From Pararhizobium arenae (GTDB taxonomy: Bacteria > Pseudomonadota > Alphaproteobacteria > Rhizobiales > Rhizobiaceae): a stretch of 64,000 nt of DNA. Positions 10,587 through 19,349 of the stretch are shown here, piece by piece; within the stretch, counting starts at the first letter, position 1; each line of letters starts with the position of its first letter. The stretch covers positions 248,001-312,000 of the forward strand of contig NZ_MOOY01000008.1 of assembly GCF_001931685.1 (NCBI RefSeq), written 5' to 3'. The position numbers and the translations under genes were made by a program. The notes beneath the pieces were generated by a model. That model ran no database searches. It was given only the letters and a program-made list of their open reading frames with translations, and was not told where the DNA came from.

Positions 10587-10958
10587 ATGATGGAAGCTGC
10601 TGCATCCACTGACATTCGTATCCGCAACGTGCTTGGCCGTCTCGAGATGATCCTCGACAACGAAAACGAGCGCATCGGTGTCGATCCCAGCTTCGATCTC
10701 AAGATGTCGAACGCGCGCAAGAGCCGCTGCCTTTACGAATTGGCGATGCTCCACCGCAATGCGCCGCTCGGCGACATTTCGCCGTCGTTCATCGATCAGA
10801 CGCGCTATATCCGCACCAAGCTGATGACCAATTCGCAGAAGGTCAACGCCCACATGGAAGCCTGCCGCTCGGTGGTGGAAATCCTGAAAAGCGTTGCCAA
10901 GAGCGCGGAAGCCGACGGCATCTATTCTCAGGAACAGTTCTGCTACGGTAGCTTCTGA
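10587..10958 (+). CDS. Small helical protein, FlgN-like chaperone candidate
   Basis: This 123-residue, mostly helical protein has the spacing of landmarks seen in FlgN, the export chaperone of FlgK and FlgL. It begins with an amphipathic helix (NVLGRLEMILDNENERIG), continues with a basic helix KMSNARKSRCLYELAML, then an Asn-containing helix TNSQKVNAHMEACRSVVEIL, and ends with an aromatic tail ADGIYSQ. FlgK and FlgL are encoded in the same cluster, so such a chaperone is expected. ATG at 10587 or 10590 is possible. The TGA overlaps the next ATG (TGATG), showing coupling to the FliL-like gene. The function is inferred from pattern and context. Confidence 0.65.
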   Translation: MMEAAASTDIRIRNVLGRLEMILDNENERIGVDPSFDLKMSNARKSRCLYELAMLHRNAPLGDISPSFIDQTRYIRTKLMTNSQKVNAHMEACRSVVEILKSVAKSAEADGIYSQEQFCYGSF

Positions 10959-11518
10959 TGTTGAAACTCGTTTTCGTCGGTGTCTGGGTCTCTGCGGTCA
11001 CGCTCGGCTCCGTTTATTACTCGATGCAGATGGCATCGGCACCGGTGGAATCGGAGGCCGAGCTTGAGCGCAAGGCGCGTGAGGAATACGTGCCGGGCGA
11101 GCTGATCACCGTGCCGGTCATCACCGATGGCGCGGTGCAGGGCTACTTCCTGACCAAACTTTCCTTCGCCGTCGACAAGAACAAGATCAAGTTGCTGCAT
11201 GTGCCGCTGAAGGAAAGCGTCACCAGCGCTCTCTACGACATTCTCGTCGGCCAGCGGCTGATCAATGTCGAAGACAGCAACAGCTTCGATCTCGCCACGT
11301 TCAAGACCAAGGTCAAGGAAGGTCTGAACAAGGATTTCGAGGACGAGATCGTCTTCGAGGTTCTGGTCGAGCAGTTGGAATATCTCTCCAAGTCCGATGT
11401 TGCCCGGCTTGCCAATGCTGCCAACGAGCCGAAGCAGAAGCCCGTTGCCATTGTCGACAAGAATGGCGAGACGGCCCACGACAAGTTACCGGGTAAGGAA
11501 GCTTCCGCAGGGCACTGA
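10958..11518 (+). CDS. FliL-like membrane protein (MotF candidate)
   Basis: This 186-residue protein has one N-terminal membrane anchor (LVFVGVWVSAVTLGSVYYSM, residues about 4-23) and a periplasmic domain. The domain pattern is a beta strand GYFLTKLSFAVD, a helix VPLKESVTSALYDILVG, then FKTKVKEGLNKDFEDEIVFE and VLVEQLEYL. It resembles the FliL/stomatin-like fold that supports the flagellar stator. S. meliloti has a FliL paralogue named MotF acting at the stator, and this is a good candidate for its orthologue. Canonical fliL is expected elsewhere. The C-terminal 30 residues are polar and probably flexible. It closes the flagellar transcription unit. Confidence 0.65.
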   Translation: MLKLVFVGVWVSAVTLGSVYYSMQMASAPVESEAELERKAREEYVPGELITVPVITDGAVQGYFLTKLSFAVDKNKIKLLHVPLKESVTSALYDILVGQRLINVEDSNSFDLATFKTKVKEGLNKDFEDEIVFEVLVEQLEYLSKSDVARLANAANEPKQKPVAIVDKNGETAHDKLPGKEASAGH

Positions 11519-11546
11519 AACAGCGCGCCGAGCGCGGACCTTTACG

Positions 11547-11582
11547 GAGCGGGGAACCGAAGGTTTCCCGCTCAATTCTTTT
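11547..11582. terminator. Bidirectional terminator after the flagellar cluster
   Basis: GAGCGGGGAACC (11547-11558) pairs with GGTTTCCCGCTC (11562-11573) with one mismatch and a GAA loop, followed by AATTCTTTT. It lies 28 bp after the FliL-like gene and overlaps the stop codon of the convergent glycosyltransferase gene, so it can serve both strands. Confidence 0.7.
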
Positions 11583-12561
11583 CCGGGTTGCGATACTGCT
11601 CGTTGATCACGCCGAACTCCGCCATCAGCCGGCCGACCGCCACGTAGAAGTGGAAAAGCGCGGTCGATGCGACGCCCGTTTTGCGCCAGAGCCGGATGCC
11701 ACGAAAGGGCGACGCCGCAAGCAGCAGCAGCGAATGCAGGATCGTCCGGAAGCGGCCGGCCAGGCCCGGCCGTGCCCTGTGGGCCAGTTGCGCCGAAAGC
11801 GCGCCGGTGCGCAGGCTTCTGGCGCGGATCCAGGATTGTTCCGTGCGTCTGGCCGGCACGGTCTCCGTCACCCAAGCCTCGTTTGCCCAGGCGAAGCAGA
11901 AACCTTCCGCCCGGCACCGTCGATAGAAATCACTGTCGCCACCGCCCGTGAAATTGAAGACCGGATCGAGATAGGGCACCGGCATTTTCGCCAGAACCGG
12001 CGCTGTGATCAGTACGTTGCCCGACGAGTAGAGGATAGGGACGGGGCCGCTCGTGTCATAATGGGGCATGAAGACGGGGTGCCGCTTCAGTTCAGCCCGG
12101 CCGCGGTCCTCGAAATCCGGCAGTTGGGGCCCGCCGACGATATCGGCACCGGTTCGTTTTTGTATCAAAACGAGATTTTCGAGCCAGGAAGGCGAGGCGA
12201 TTTCATCGTCATCGATGACGGCAAGCGCCTTCATCTGCGGATAGGTCGCCATTGCCGCTGTCCAGCCGGCGTTATAGGCATGACAGTTGCCGCGGTCATG
12301 GGCGATAACAACCAGTGCGTTTATTTTATGCAGCAGGAAAAATTCTCTCGCGGCATGCGCGCCGGCCAGCCCATCCGCGTCGTTTTCCATCACGATGATG
12401 GCAACGGATGCGCCGGGATCCTGGGAGATCACCGTCTTCAGGGTTTTGACGAGGTGATCCGGGCGTCGGAAGGTCGGCAGCGTGACGACGTATTCCACGC
12501 TTTCGGACGCGGTTGCCGCCTGCTGGTGGAAGATGGACACTTGCGGCGCTTGCGCGGTCAT
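11572..12561 (-). CDS. Family 2 glycosyltransferase
   Basis: This 329-residue cytoplasmic glycosyltransferase has a GT-A fold. The nucleotide-sugar binding start is YVVTLPTFRRPDHLVKTLKT (about 24-43). The metal-binding DXD-type motif is VIDDDE (about 115-120), and the catalytic-acid region is FNFTGGGDSDFYRRCR. A moderately hydrophobic helix near the C-terminus (ILHSLLLLAASPF) may attach it to the membrane. It is transcribed away from the three-gene glycosyltransferase run starting at 12720, probably from the shared 158-bp intergenic region. The donor and acceptor sugars cannot be predicted. Confidence 0.85.
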   Translation of the reverse strand: MTAQAPQVSIFHQQAATASESVEYVVTLPTFRRPDHLVKTLKTVISQDPGASVAIIVMENDADGLAGAHAAREFFLLHKINALVVIAHDRGNCHAYNAGWTAAMATYPQMKALAVIDDDEIASPSWLENLVLIQKRTGADIVGGPQLPDFEDRGRAELKRHPVFMPHYDTSGPVPILYSSGNVLITAPVLAKMPVPYLDPVFNFTGGGDSDFYRRCRAEGFCFAWANEAWVTETVPARRTEQSWIRARSLRTGALSAQLAHRARPGLAGRFRTILHSLLLLAASPFRGIRLWRKTGVASTALFHFYVAVGRLMAEFGVINEQYRNPEKN

Positions 12562-12719
12562 GTTCTGGCCTGTCGGGACGCGGAATTCACCCGAACTAAA
12601 TCAAATCTTCCTAAACAGATGCTGAAGACGGGATTTCGCTTTTGAATGAATAGTTTAAGCGGCTTTTCAGGTCGTCTTGCTAGAGTGACTGGAGTTGAAC
12701 TCAAGTCTCGTGTGGCAAC

Positions 12720-13973
12720 ATGCACCTGCTCTTTGTCTCATCACTGGTTCCGGTGAGCAAGCCCTCCTCGGGCTTTGACATTGCAAATCGCGCCGTTCTG
12801 GACGGTCTGATCGCGCTCGGCCACCGGGTCAGCGTGATCGGTTACATCGAGCCGGGTCAGGAGCCGGCCCGGCCGGGCGAGACGCATCTGCTCGGCGAGG
12901 CGCAATTTGCCAACGCCCGCGTCGGCGCGGCCACCAAGCTCGGTTGGCTGCTCACCGCCTTGATGCGGCGCACCACCGTTTCCTCCGCCAAGATGCACAA
13001 AGTTTCCACGGAGCGGATCGAGGCCCTCGTTTCAGAGTTGCAGCCCTTTGACGGCATCATCCTGAATTCCGTTCAGCTACCCGCGGCCTTTGCCAGTGTC
13101 TTCCAGAGGCATCCGAACATCTACGTTGCTCACAATGTCGAGGCCGACAGCGCGCTTGCCAATTCGGAGCGGGCGAGGGGGCGCATCGAGCGGATGCTGT
13201 TCTCGCGCGAAGCCCGTTATCTCGAGCAGTATGAAAAGCAGTTGGCACAGGGGGCAAGCCGGATCTGGACCTTCGCCGAGCAGGACCGCTTCGGCTTCGG
13301 CTATATGCTTTCGGACAAGGCGAGCGTCCTGCCGCTGGTGACGCAATGGGATGCGCCGGAAGCGCTGACATCGCGGCCCGCGTCCTACGACCTCGGCCTT
13401 ATCGGCACATGGAGCTGGAAGCCGAACCGCATCGGTCTCGACTGGTTCCTCAATCGGGTCGTCCCGCTTCTTCCCTCGGAGATGACGATTGCCATCGCCG
13501 GCCAGATCGCCAACGCACCCACCGTCTCCCATCCGGGTGTCATGTTCCTGGGGCGTGTACCGGACGCGCGCGCCTTCGTTGCTGCCGCCGGTGTCGTGCC
13601 GCTGGTGAGCAAGAGCGGCACCGGCGTCCAGCTGAAATCCATCGAAGCGTTCGAGCTCGGTCTTCCGACGGTGGCGACCAGGCAGTCGCTGCGCGGCATC
13701 GACGTCATCCCGTCAAACTGTTCGATTGCCGACAATGAAGCGGACTTTGCCCGGCTTCTCGTTGAGCGTGTTGCGGATGCGCAGCTCAGCCCCAACCGTT
13801 TCGTGTCGGGGGCCTTGTTTCATCACGCCCAGAAATCCCGACTGCTGGAAAATCTGCAGGAGGGGCTGGCCAGCCTTATCCGCCCTGTCGATACCGGCGT
13901 CACGACATCTGCTCGGGAAAACACGTCAGGCAAACCGAACCTTGCCGTCCATGAAGGAGGGAAAGCACGATGA
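12720..13973 (+). CDS. GT-B (family 4-like) glycosyltransferase
   Basis: This 417-residue glycosyltransferase has two Rossmann-like domains. The N-terminal acceptor domain starts MHLLFVSSLVPVSKPSSGFD. The C-terminal donor domain includes LGLIGTWSWKPNRIGLDWFL and the nucleotide-sugar site GTGVQLKSIEAFELGLPTVA (about residues 300-320). It begins the run 12720-15675, in which its TGA overlaps the ATG of the WecG-like gene. It is likely to add a sugar to a lipid-linked polysaccharide repeat unit; the linkage is unknown. Confidence 0.82.
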   Translation: MHLLFVSSLVPVSKPSSGFDIANRAVLDGLIALGHRVSVIGYIEPGQEPARPGETHLLGEAQFANARVGAATKLGWLLTALMRRTTVSSAKMHKVSTERIEALVSELQPFDGIILNSVQLPAAFASVFQRHPNIYVAHNVEADSALANSERARGRIERMLFSREARYLEQYEKQLAQGASRIWTFAEQDRFGFGYMLSDKASVLPLVTQWDAPEALTSRPASYDLGLIGTWSWKPNRIGLDWFLNRVVPLLPSEMTIAIAGQIANAPTVSHPGVMFLGRVPDARAFVAAAGVVPLVSKSGTGVQLKSIEAFELGLPTVATRQSLRGIDVIPSNCSIADNEADFARLLVERVADAQLSPNRFVSGALFHHAQKSRLLENLQEGLASLIRPVDTGVTTSARENTSGKPNLAVHEGGKAR

Positions 13974-14785
13974 ACCTCGTTCCCGGCATACAAATCGTTC
14001 CGTCTGAAAGACTGATCTTCGATATTCCCGTCTGTGACTTCGGTTGGGCGAATGCCTTTTCCTTCGCGGACGAGCTGGCTTCCCTTCCTTTCGGCCAGAC
14101 GGTGATATCGTTCCTCAACGCCAACAATGCCAATCTGGCGATGAGCGACAAGGACTACCGCGATATCCTCAAGCGCCATATCGTGCTGCCCGACGGCCAT
14201 GGCGTCGATATCGCCTCGCGCGTGTTTCACGGGCGGTCCTTTCCGGCCAACCTCAACGGAACAGATTTCATCCCGGCGCTGATGACCTATATGTCGACGC
14301 CACGTCGCGTCGCAATGATCGGCGCAAGGCGGGACATTCTGGAACGGGCGGCGGAAAACTTTGCCAAGCACACGCCCTGGCACAGCTTCATCCCGGTCGC
14401 CGACGGATATTTCGACGTCTCGGAATCCGATGCGGTCATGGCGCGCGTGCGCGAGATCGCCCCGGATATCCTGCTGATCGCCATGGGGAGCCCCAAGCAG
14501 GAAAAATGGATCGATCGTTACGTCGGTCCGGGCCATGCGCGGCTTGTCATCGGCGTCGGTGCCCTGTTTGACTTCGTCGCCGACGACGTACCGCGCGCCT
14601 CCGAAACCGTCCGGCGCCTGCGGCTGGAGTGGCTGCATCGGCTGGTCCATGAGCCGGGTCGCCTCTGGCGCCGGTACATCCTTGGCAATCCGCTCTTCAT
14701 TTATCGTGTGTTGCACCATAAGGTGAAGCTGATGCTCGGTCGTTCGCCGGCAACCGCCAGGCATGTCGGGCAAAGGCTGATTTGA
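13970..14785 (+). CDS. WecG/TagA/CpsF-family glycosyltransferase
   Basis: This 271-residue protein is of the WecG/TagA/CpsF family (GT26), enzymes that add ManNAc, ManNAcA or similar residues to lipid-linked precursors. Signatures are FLNANNANLAMSDKDYRDIL, the LPDGHGVDIASRV block (about 70-85), the Rossmann-like RVAMIGARRDILERAAENF, and LLIAMGSPKQEKWID (about 163-177). The C-terminal RLEWLHRLVHEPGRLWRRY is the typical basic membrane-association tail. It overlaps the upstream glycosyltransferase by 4 bp, indicating co-translation. Confidence 0.87.
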   Translation: MNLVPGIQIVPSERLIFDIPVCDFGWANAFSFADELASLPFGQTVISFLNANNANLAMSDKDYRDILKRHIVLPDGHGVDIASRVFHGRSFPANLNGTDFIPALMTYMSTPRRVAMIGARRDILERAAENFAKHTPWHSFIPVADGYFDVSESDAVMARVREIAPDILLIAMGSPKQEKWIDRYVGPGHARLVIGVGALFDFVADDVPRASETVRRLRLEWLHRLVHEPGRLWRRYILGNPLFIYRVLHHKVKLMLGRSPATARHVGQRLI

Positions 14786-14796
14786 CGGATGAAATC

Positions 14797-15675
14797 ATGA
14801 GCACAGCTGTTGTAACGGCGTCCTACGCTGCGGATTTCGAACGCTGTCGCTTGTTGTGCGAGAGCATGGACACGCGTCTGAAGGGCGACTGGACCCACTA
14901 TATCCTGGTCGCGTCTTTCGATGTTGGTCTGTTCCGTGCGTTCGAAGGCCCGCGTCGGCGGATCGTCAGCGAGCGAGACCTGCTGCCGTCGTGGCTGCGG
15001 GCTGTGCCGGATCCGGTATCCGGGGGGCGCCGCAAGCTGTGGATCAGCCCCTTCGGTTTGCCGCTGCGCGGCTGGCACGTCCAGCAGCTCAGGCGTTTCA
15101 GCTTGAGCCGTCATTTGACCGAAAAAACCATGTTCTCGATCGATTCCGACGTGGTTTTGTTGCGCGATTTCGATCCGGCCTCGCTATGGCAGGACGGTAA
15201 GCTGGCTTTGTATCGGCGACCGGCAGGCATCCAGCCCGTCATGCCGTCCAATCACCTGGAGTGGCTTGCCCATTCCGACAGGCTGCTGGGGATCGGTCCC
15301 TCTCGTCTGCCGGCCGACGACTATATCAACACGCTCATCGGCTGGCGCAGCGATACATGCCGCGCGCTGCTCGATTACATCGAAAGCCGCCACGGCTGCG
15401 GCTGGGTGCGGGCGATGATACGATCCCGCCAGTTTTCCGAATGCCTGATCTATGGCCGCTTCGTCGACGAGGTGCTGGGAGGCGAAGGCCATTTCGCAAC
15501 GAGCGACGCCCTCTGCCATGTCCTGTGGCAAAAGGACAGCCATGCGCGCGATGCCGAAGGACTGAAACATTTCCTCGCCGACATGAAGCCGTATCAGATC
15601 GGCATCGGCGTGCAGTCCTTCATCGGTCACGATCTTGCCGATATCCGTGAACTTGCCCTTGGAAAGGCAGCCTGA
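14797..15675 (+). CDS. DUF6492-type putative glycosyltransferase
   Basis: This protein of about 292 residues starts with the GT-A-like strand TAVVTASYAADFERCRLLCE and carries a DXD-type motif in MFSIDSDVVLLRDFD (about residues 115-129), followed by an acceptor-like region. This is the layout of DUF6492 proteins, which are found in polysaccharide loci and probably transfer sugars. The ATG at 14797 is chosen. A TTG at 14782 would overlap the previous stop (TTGA) and add five residues, so translational coupling is possible either way. It converges on the flippase gene with 15 bp between stops. Confidence 0.7.
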   Translation: MSTAVVTASYAADFERCRLLCESMDTRLKGDWTHYILVASFDVGLFRAFEGPRRRIVSERDLLPSWLRAVPDPVSGGRRKLWISPFGLPLRGWHVQQLRRFSLSRHLTEKTMFSIDSDVVLLRDFDPASLWQDGKLALYRRPAGIQPVMPSNHLEWLAHSDRLLGIGPSRLPADDYINTLIGWRSDTCRALLDYIESRHGCGWVRAMIRSRQFSECLIYGRFVDEVLGGEGHFATSDALCHVLWQKDSHARDAEGLKHFLADMKPYQIGIGVQSFIGHDLADIRELALGKAA

Positions 15676-15690
15676 TCCGTCCCGGCAATG

Positions 15691-16956
15691 TCAGATGGCG
15701 CGGTCGCGCTGTTTGCCGAGCGCGCTGTATGTCAGCGCGAATGATGCGAGATACACCACGAAAAATACGCCGTTCAGCATTGGCGACCAAACCGCGACAT
15801 CAAGGCTGAGCTTCAGCAGCACTGCCAGCAAACCCACTTTCAGGATGCCGGCGAAAAGCAGGTTGATCATGCGGCGGACCGTGGCTCCCGTCGCATAAAG
15901 CAATTCCGAATGATACTCGATGAGGTTGCGGAACGCCGGCACGAGCAGAACCGCCATCACATAGGGGGCGGCCTGTGACAGGTTGTTGCCGAGCCCGTTG
16001 GGCAGGATCCAGAGATAGATCGCCATCGCGGCGATCGCCATGAACGACACGGCGGCAATGATCGCCTCGATCGCCAGCCTGATGCGCCAGGAAGAGATCG
16101 TGCCCGGCGTCCGCATGATCTTCTGAACGAGCAAGGTGTTGAAGGAACGGACGGGAAGCGCCGTCAGGTCGGCGAGCCGCATGATGATGGCGTACAGGCC
16201 TGATACTGCCGGCCCTCCGATGCTCAGGACCGCGATCTTGTCGAACTCCGATTGCACATAGAACAGCACTTCGGCTCCGGCAACGGAAACGGAATCCGCC
16301 CAGCGGCGAAGATAAAGCTTCGGCTGCCAGCGCAGACGCACCCTCGGGAAGAAGAACAACACGGCAGTCGAAAAGGCGATGGCATTGGCGCCGAGATAGA
16401 AGAGCGACCAATCGTTGAGCGACGATGATTGCATGAAGGCGAAGAGCACCGCCGCAACGGTGCGGATCGCGGTGCCGATGATGACCAGCAAGGCCGCGCG
16501 ACCGAAGCGGCCAAGCCCGTTCAGCACGATGACGACGATTTCGAGGCCCCGCCAGCAGAGGATTTCGGCGGCCATCAGGACCGTGAAGACCGGCAGCGCC
16601 ATGTCGTTTCTGAAAACGGCAAAATAGATGCCGAGGCCGAGGGCGGCCACGAGCGGCAGGGATAGAAAGGCAGCGCAGAGAAAACCGAGGCTGTAGGTGC
16701 CGACCAGCAGCGGCTTGACCGTTGCGATGCGGTAGAGCGGCGACATGAAGCCGAACGCCAACACGCGGGAGACCATGATCCCCGCCGCAGACGCCGTCGC
16801 GAACAGTCCGAACTCGGCAATCGAGAGGCCATTGGCCACGCAGATGAAATAGACGAGCGACAGGACCAGCCGCCCGGCCGAACCGCCGGTCATGGATATA
16901 TAGGCGCCGATGACGTCACGGTGGCGTGCATAGGCCGTCTTGGCGAGCTCGATCAC
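15691..16956 (-). CDS. Wzx-type polysaccharide flippase
   Basis: This 421-residue polytopic membrane protein has about 12 hydrophobic segments and the MOP-superfamily pattern of polysaccharide exporters. It presumably flips lipid-linked repeat units made by the neighbouring glycosyltransferases to the periplasm. Distinctive parts are the N-terminal SMTGGSAGRLVLSLVYFICV and the mid-protein loop EVLFYVQSEFDKIAVLSIGG, a hallmark of the lipopolysaccharide-repeat transporter family. The start is GTG at 16956 with only a weak ribosome-binding site. It is convergent with the DUF6492 gene and divergent from the Wzz-like gene. Confidence 0.8.
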   Translation of the reverse strand: MIELAKTAYARHRDVIGAYISMTGGSAGRLVLSLVYFICVANGLSIAEFGLFATASAAGIMVSRVLAFGFMSPLYRIATVKPLLVGTYSLGFLCAAFLSLPLVAALGLGIYFAVFRNDMALPVFTVLMAAEILCWRGLEIVVIVLNGLGRFGRAALLVIIGTAIRTVAAVLFAFMQSSSLNDWSLFYLGANAIAFSTAVLFFFPRVRLRWQPKLYLRRWADSVSVAGAEVLFYVQSEFDKIAVLSIGGPAVSGLYAIIMRLADLTALPVRSFNTLLVQKIMRTPGTISSWRIRLAIEAIIAAVSFMAIAAMAIYLWILPNGLGNNLSQAAPYVMAVLLVPAFRNLIEYHSELLYATGATVRRMINLLFAGILKVGLLAVLLKLSLDVAVWSPMLNGVFFVVYLASFALTYSALGKQRDRAI

Positions 16957-17166
16957 GGTTTAAGGTCCACTTGTCCATCGTGCGCCCGCAGTCATTCCGG
17001 CTGCGCGGCTGGATACTTTTCTAGCCTGCAAAGTTTAATGACCGGTTCTGCGCCGCCCCATCGTCGAATTTCCGAAAAGATCGCCGCGCGTTAACGGTTT
17101 GTTGTCCATAAAAACTTAGCTTGTGTTCACGATTGCAGAACCTCGCTTTGGATATTGCAGGCATTT

Positions 17167-19224
17167 ATGTTCGAGCCGGACAACAAAGGACGCAGAGCGG
17201 CAAACTCGCTCCTGGACTTTGCGCCGAACGCGCCCTTGGAAAAGGCGCGTCCGCGCTATGAAGCCGTGCGCCTGCAAAGCCCGGACTCGCTGATCGACCG
17301 CCTGAACGCCTTGGCCGTGGAAAAGGCCCCCGAAAAGGCAGCACGCTCCTCCGCCGCCAAGATCGAGACCGGACGTTCTTCCGAAAAGCCGGAACCCGGC
17401 CTGTTGGCACGCGTCAAGCAAGGCGTCTCCGGTTCCCTGGCTTCCAAGCCGGTCGCCTTTTCGGGTTCGCGCGCGCCTGCCGAGCCCAATCCGGACCGGC
17501 CTCTGATCGATCTTGCCCTCATCGCCGCCTCGGTCTGGCAGCTGCGCAAGGTCATACTGGCGACCACCGTGCTGGGTGCCGTGGGCGGCGTGATGTTCGC
17601 GATGTCCACCCCGAGCACCTATGTCGCCGAAAGCAAACTCTACATCGACCCCCGCGAAGTCCGGCTCACCGATTCCGATTTGTCCAAGGAAAGCCTCTCC
17701 ACCGAGGCCATCCTTGCGATCGTCGACAGTCAGACGCAGGTGCTGCGTTCTCCCAGCGTGCTTGCGAGGGTCGCGACCGAGCTGAAGCTTGAAAGCGATC
17801 CGGAGTTCGGCAATGCGCCCGGCGAGGAGAGCGGTGGCCTCGTGGCTGGCGTGAAGGTCATCCGCGACATTCTGTCTCCCGCCGATCGGCCTGTACCGAG
17901 GTCCGACGTGGAAGCAGCGGTCGATCCGCAGGTTCTGGATAATCTCTTCGAGGCGATTTCCGTTTCACGAGACCCCAAGACCTTCGTCGTCACCGTCGAG
18001 GTGAAGAGCTGGAACGCCGAAAAATCGGCCTCGATCGCCAATCATTTGGTCAAGACCTTTCTCAAAGAGGAAGAATCGGCCCAATCGAGCTTCTTCCAAC
18101 GCACCACCGAAGCGCTCGATAGCCGCCTCGCCGGATTGCGCGCGTCGCTCGACGAGGCTGAAAATGCCGTCGAGAAATACAAGGCCGATCACGATATCAT
18201 CGGGGCCAATGGCGAGCTGATCGCTGACAGACAGCTTGCAGCCCTCACCGATCAGGTGGCCGCAGCGCGAAGCCGGATCAGCGATGCAAAGGCCAAGGGT
18301 GAAATCGTAAAACGGGCGGATGCCGACGCGGTGCTGACAGGGGCGCTGCCGGAGGAGATGACATCCGTTGCGCTGTCGGAACTGCGCAAGCAATATTCGT
18401 CTGCCCGCGCGCAGCTGGCGTCACTCGAGGCCAGTCTCGGACCACGCCATCCCCAAAGGCTGGCGGCTGCGCAGGCCGTCGATGTCGCGCGCACGGAGGT
18501 CAACAACGAACTGCGCCGGATCGCGGCAAGCAACCAGACGGAGCTTGAGCGGGCAAAGAAGGCTGAGCAGGATCTTCTCAGCCAGCTCGCTTTCCAGAAG
18601 ACGCAGCAGGTCACGGCTTCAGGCTCCTTCATCGAACTGAGGGAACTGGAGCGCAAGGCCGCCGCGACGCGGTCCATTTACGAATCCTTCCTGAAACGCG
18701 CGGGCGAGACAGGCGAGGAGGAAAAGCTGACCACCAAGAACATTCGGGTCATCTCTCCCGCCCAGGCGCCTCTCGCGCCAAGCGGTACGTCCCGCCGGAC
18801 GATTGCGATCCTTGGCGTGATGCTGGGTTTCATGGCCGGCCTCGGGCTCGGTGTTATGCTTGGTGTCGTGCGCAGCCTGCGTCAGCTTTTCTCGACCACC
18901 GATGTCCGGCAGCGCACGCTGGCTGAGGAGCCGGTCACGCCCCCCGATGGAGACGGCCCGGATGGACGACGGTTTCGAGAGCCGCAGGCCGAGCCGCCGC
19001 GCTACCGGGAACCGTCATATCATCATACCGCAGCCTCGACGGCAGCCCTTTCGGCTCTTGACGCTCAGCCGCAAGCCGCTTGGGGCAGCCGTCACCGCAC
19101 GGCGGCGATGGAACCGCGCAACGTCCCTGTTGATCCGAATGTCGCGCATGTGCGTCAGGAACTCTATGCTCTGCGTTCGCGCGTCGAAGACTATGCGCGC
19201 CACAAGGCGGCCCGCCGCAGATAA
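17167..19224 (+). CDS. Wzz/GumC-type chain-length and export protein lacking kinase
   Basis: This 685-residue inner-membrane polysaccharide co-polymerase of the ExoP/GumC type controls chain length and export of surface polysaccharide. The first membrane helix is at about 124-143, then the Wzz signature PSTYVAESKLYIDPREVRL. A long periplasmic coiled coil with GNVR-type elements covers about 300-510, and the second helix is at about 542-568 (IAILGVMLGFMAGLGLGVML). The C-terminal tail of about 115 residues is Arg/Pro/Glu-rich with no Walker motif, so the tyrosine-kinase domain of full ExoP is missing. The 115-residue cytoplasmic N-terminal extension is unusual. A TTG at 17155 is an alternative start. 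Confidence 0.82.
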   Translation: MFEPDNKGRRAANSLLDFAPNAPLEKARPRYEAVRLQSPDSLIDRLNALAVEKAPEKAARSSAAKIETGRSSEKPEPGLLARVKQGVSGSLASKPVAFSGSRAPAEPNPDRPLIDLALIAASVWQLRKVILATTVLGAVGGVMFAMSTPSTYVAESKLYIDPREVRLTDSDLSKESLSTEAILAIVDSQTQVLRSPSVLARVATELKLESDPEFGNAPGEESGGLVAGVKVIRDILSPADRPVPRSDVEAAVDPQVLDNLFEAISVSRDPKTFVVTVEVKSWNAEKSASIANHLVKTFLKEEESAQSSFFQRTTEALDSRLAGLRASLDEAENAVEKYKADHDIIGANGELIADRQLAALTDQVAAARSRISDAKAKGEIVKRADADAVLTGALPEEMTSVALSELRKQYSSARAQLASLEASLGPRHPQRLAAAQAVDVARTEVNNELRRIAASNQTELERAKKAEQDLLSQLAFQKTQQVTASGSFIELRELERKAAATRSIYESFLKRAGETGEEEKLTTKNIRVISPAQAPLAPSGTSRRTIAILGVMLGFMAGLGLGVMLGVVRSLRQLFSTTDVRQRTLAEEPVTPPDGDGPDGRRFREPQAEPPRYREPSYHHTAASTAALSALDAQPQAAWGSRHRTAAMEPRNVPVDPNVAHVRQELYALRSRVEDYARHKAARRR

Positions 19225-19349
19225 GAGCCCGCGGCATTTTCGGCACTTGTATTTATCGCAACGGAACAGCATAGGACGCAATAAGGCCATTGTGCCCACG
19301 CGCTTCGACTAAAGTGTCGCGAACAACGAAAAGCCCCGGGAGAGCATCC

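Noticed and set aside
14782-14796. TTG start for the DUF6492-type gene
   Set aside because: The overlap with the upstream stop is attractive, but the ATG at 14797 begins directly at the conserved first strand; it is kept as an alternative only.
11572-19224. Horizontally acquired capsule island
   Set aside because: Composition is like the neighbours, and there are no integrase, tRNA, IS or flanking repeats. It looks like a resident chromosomal locus.
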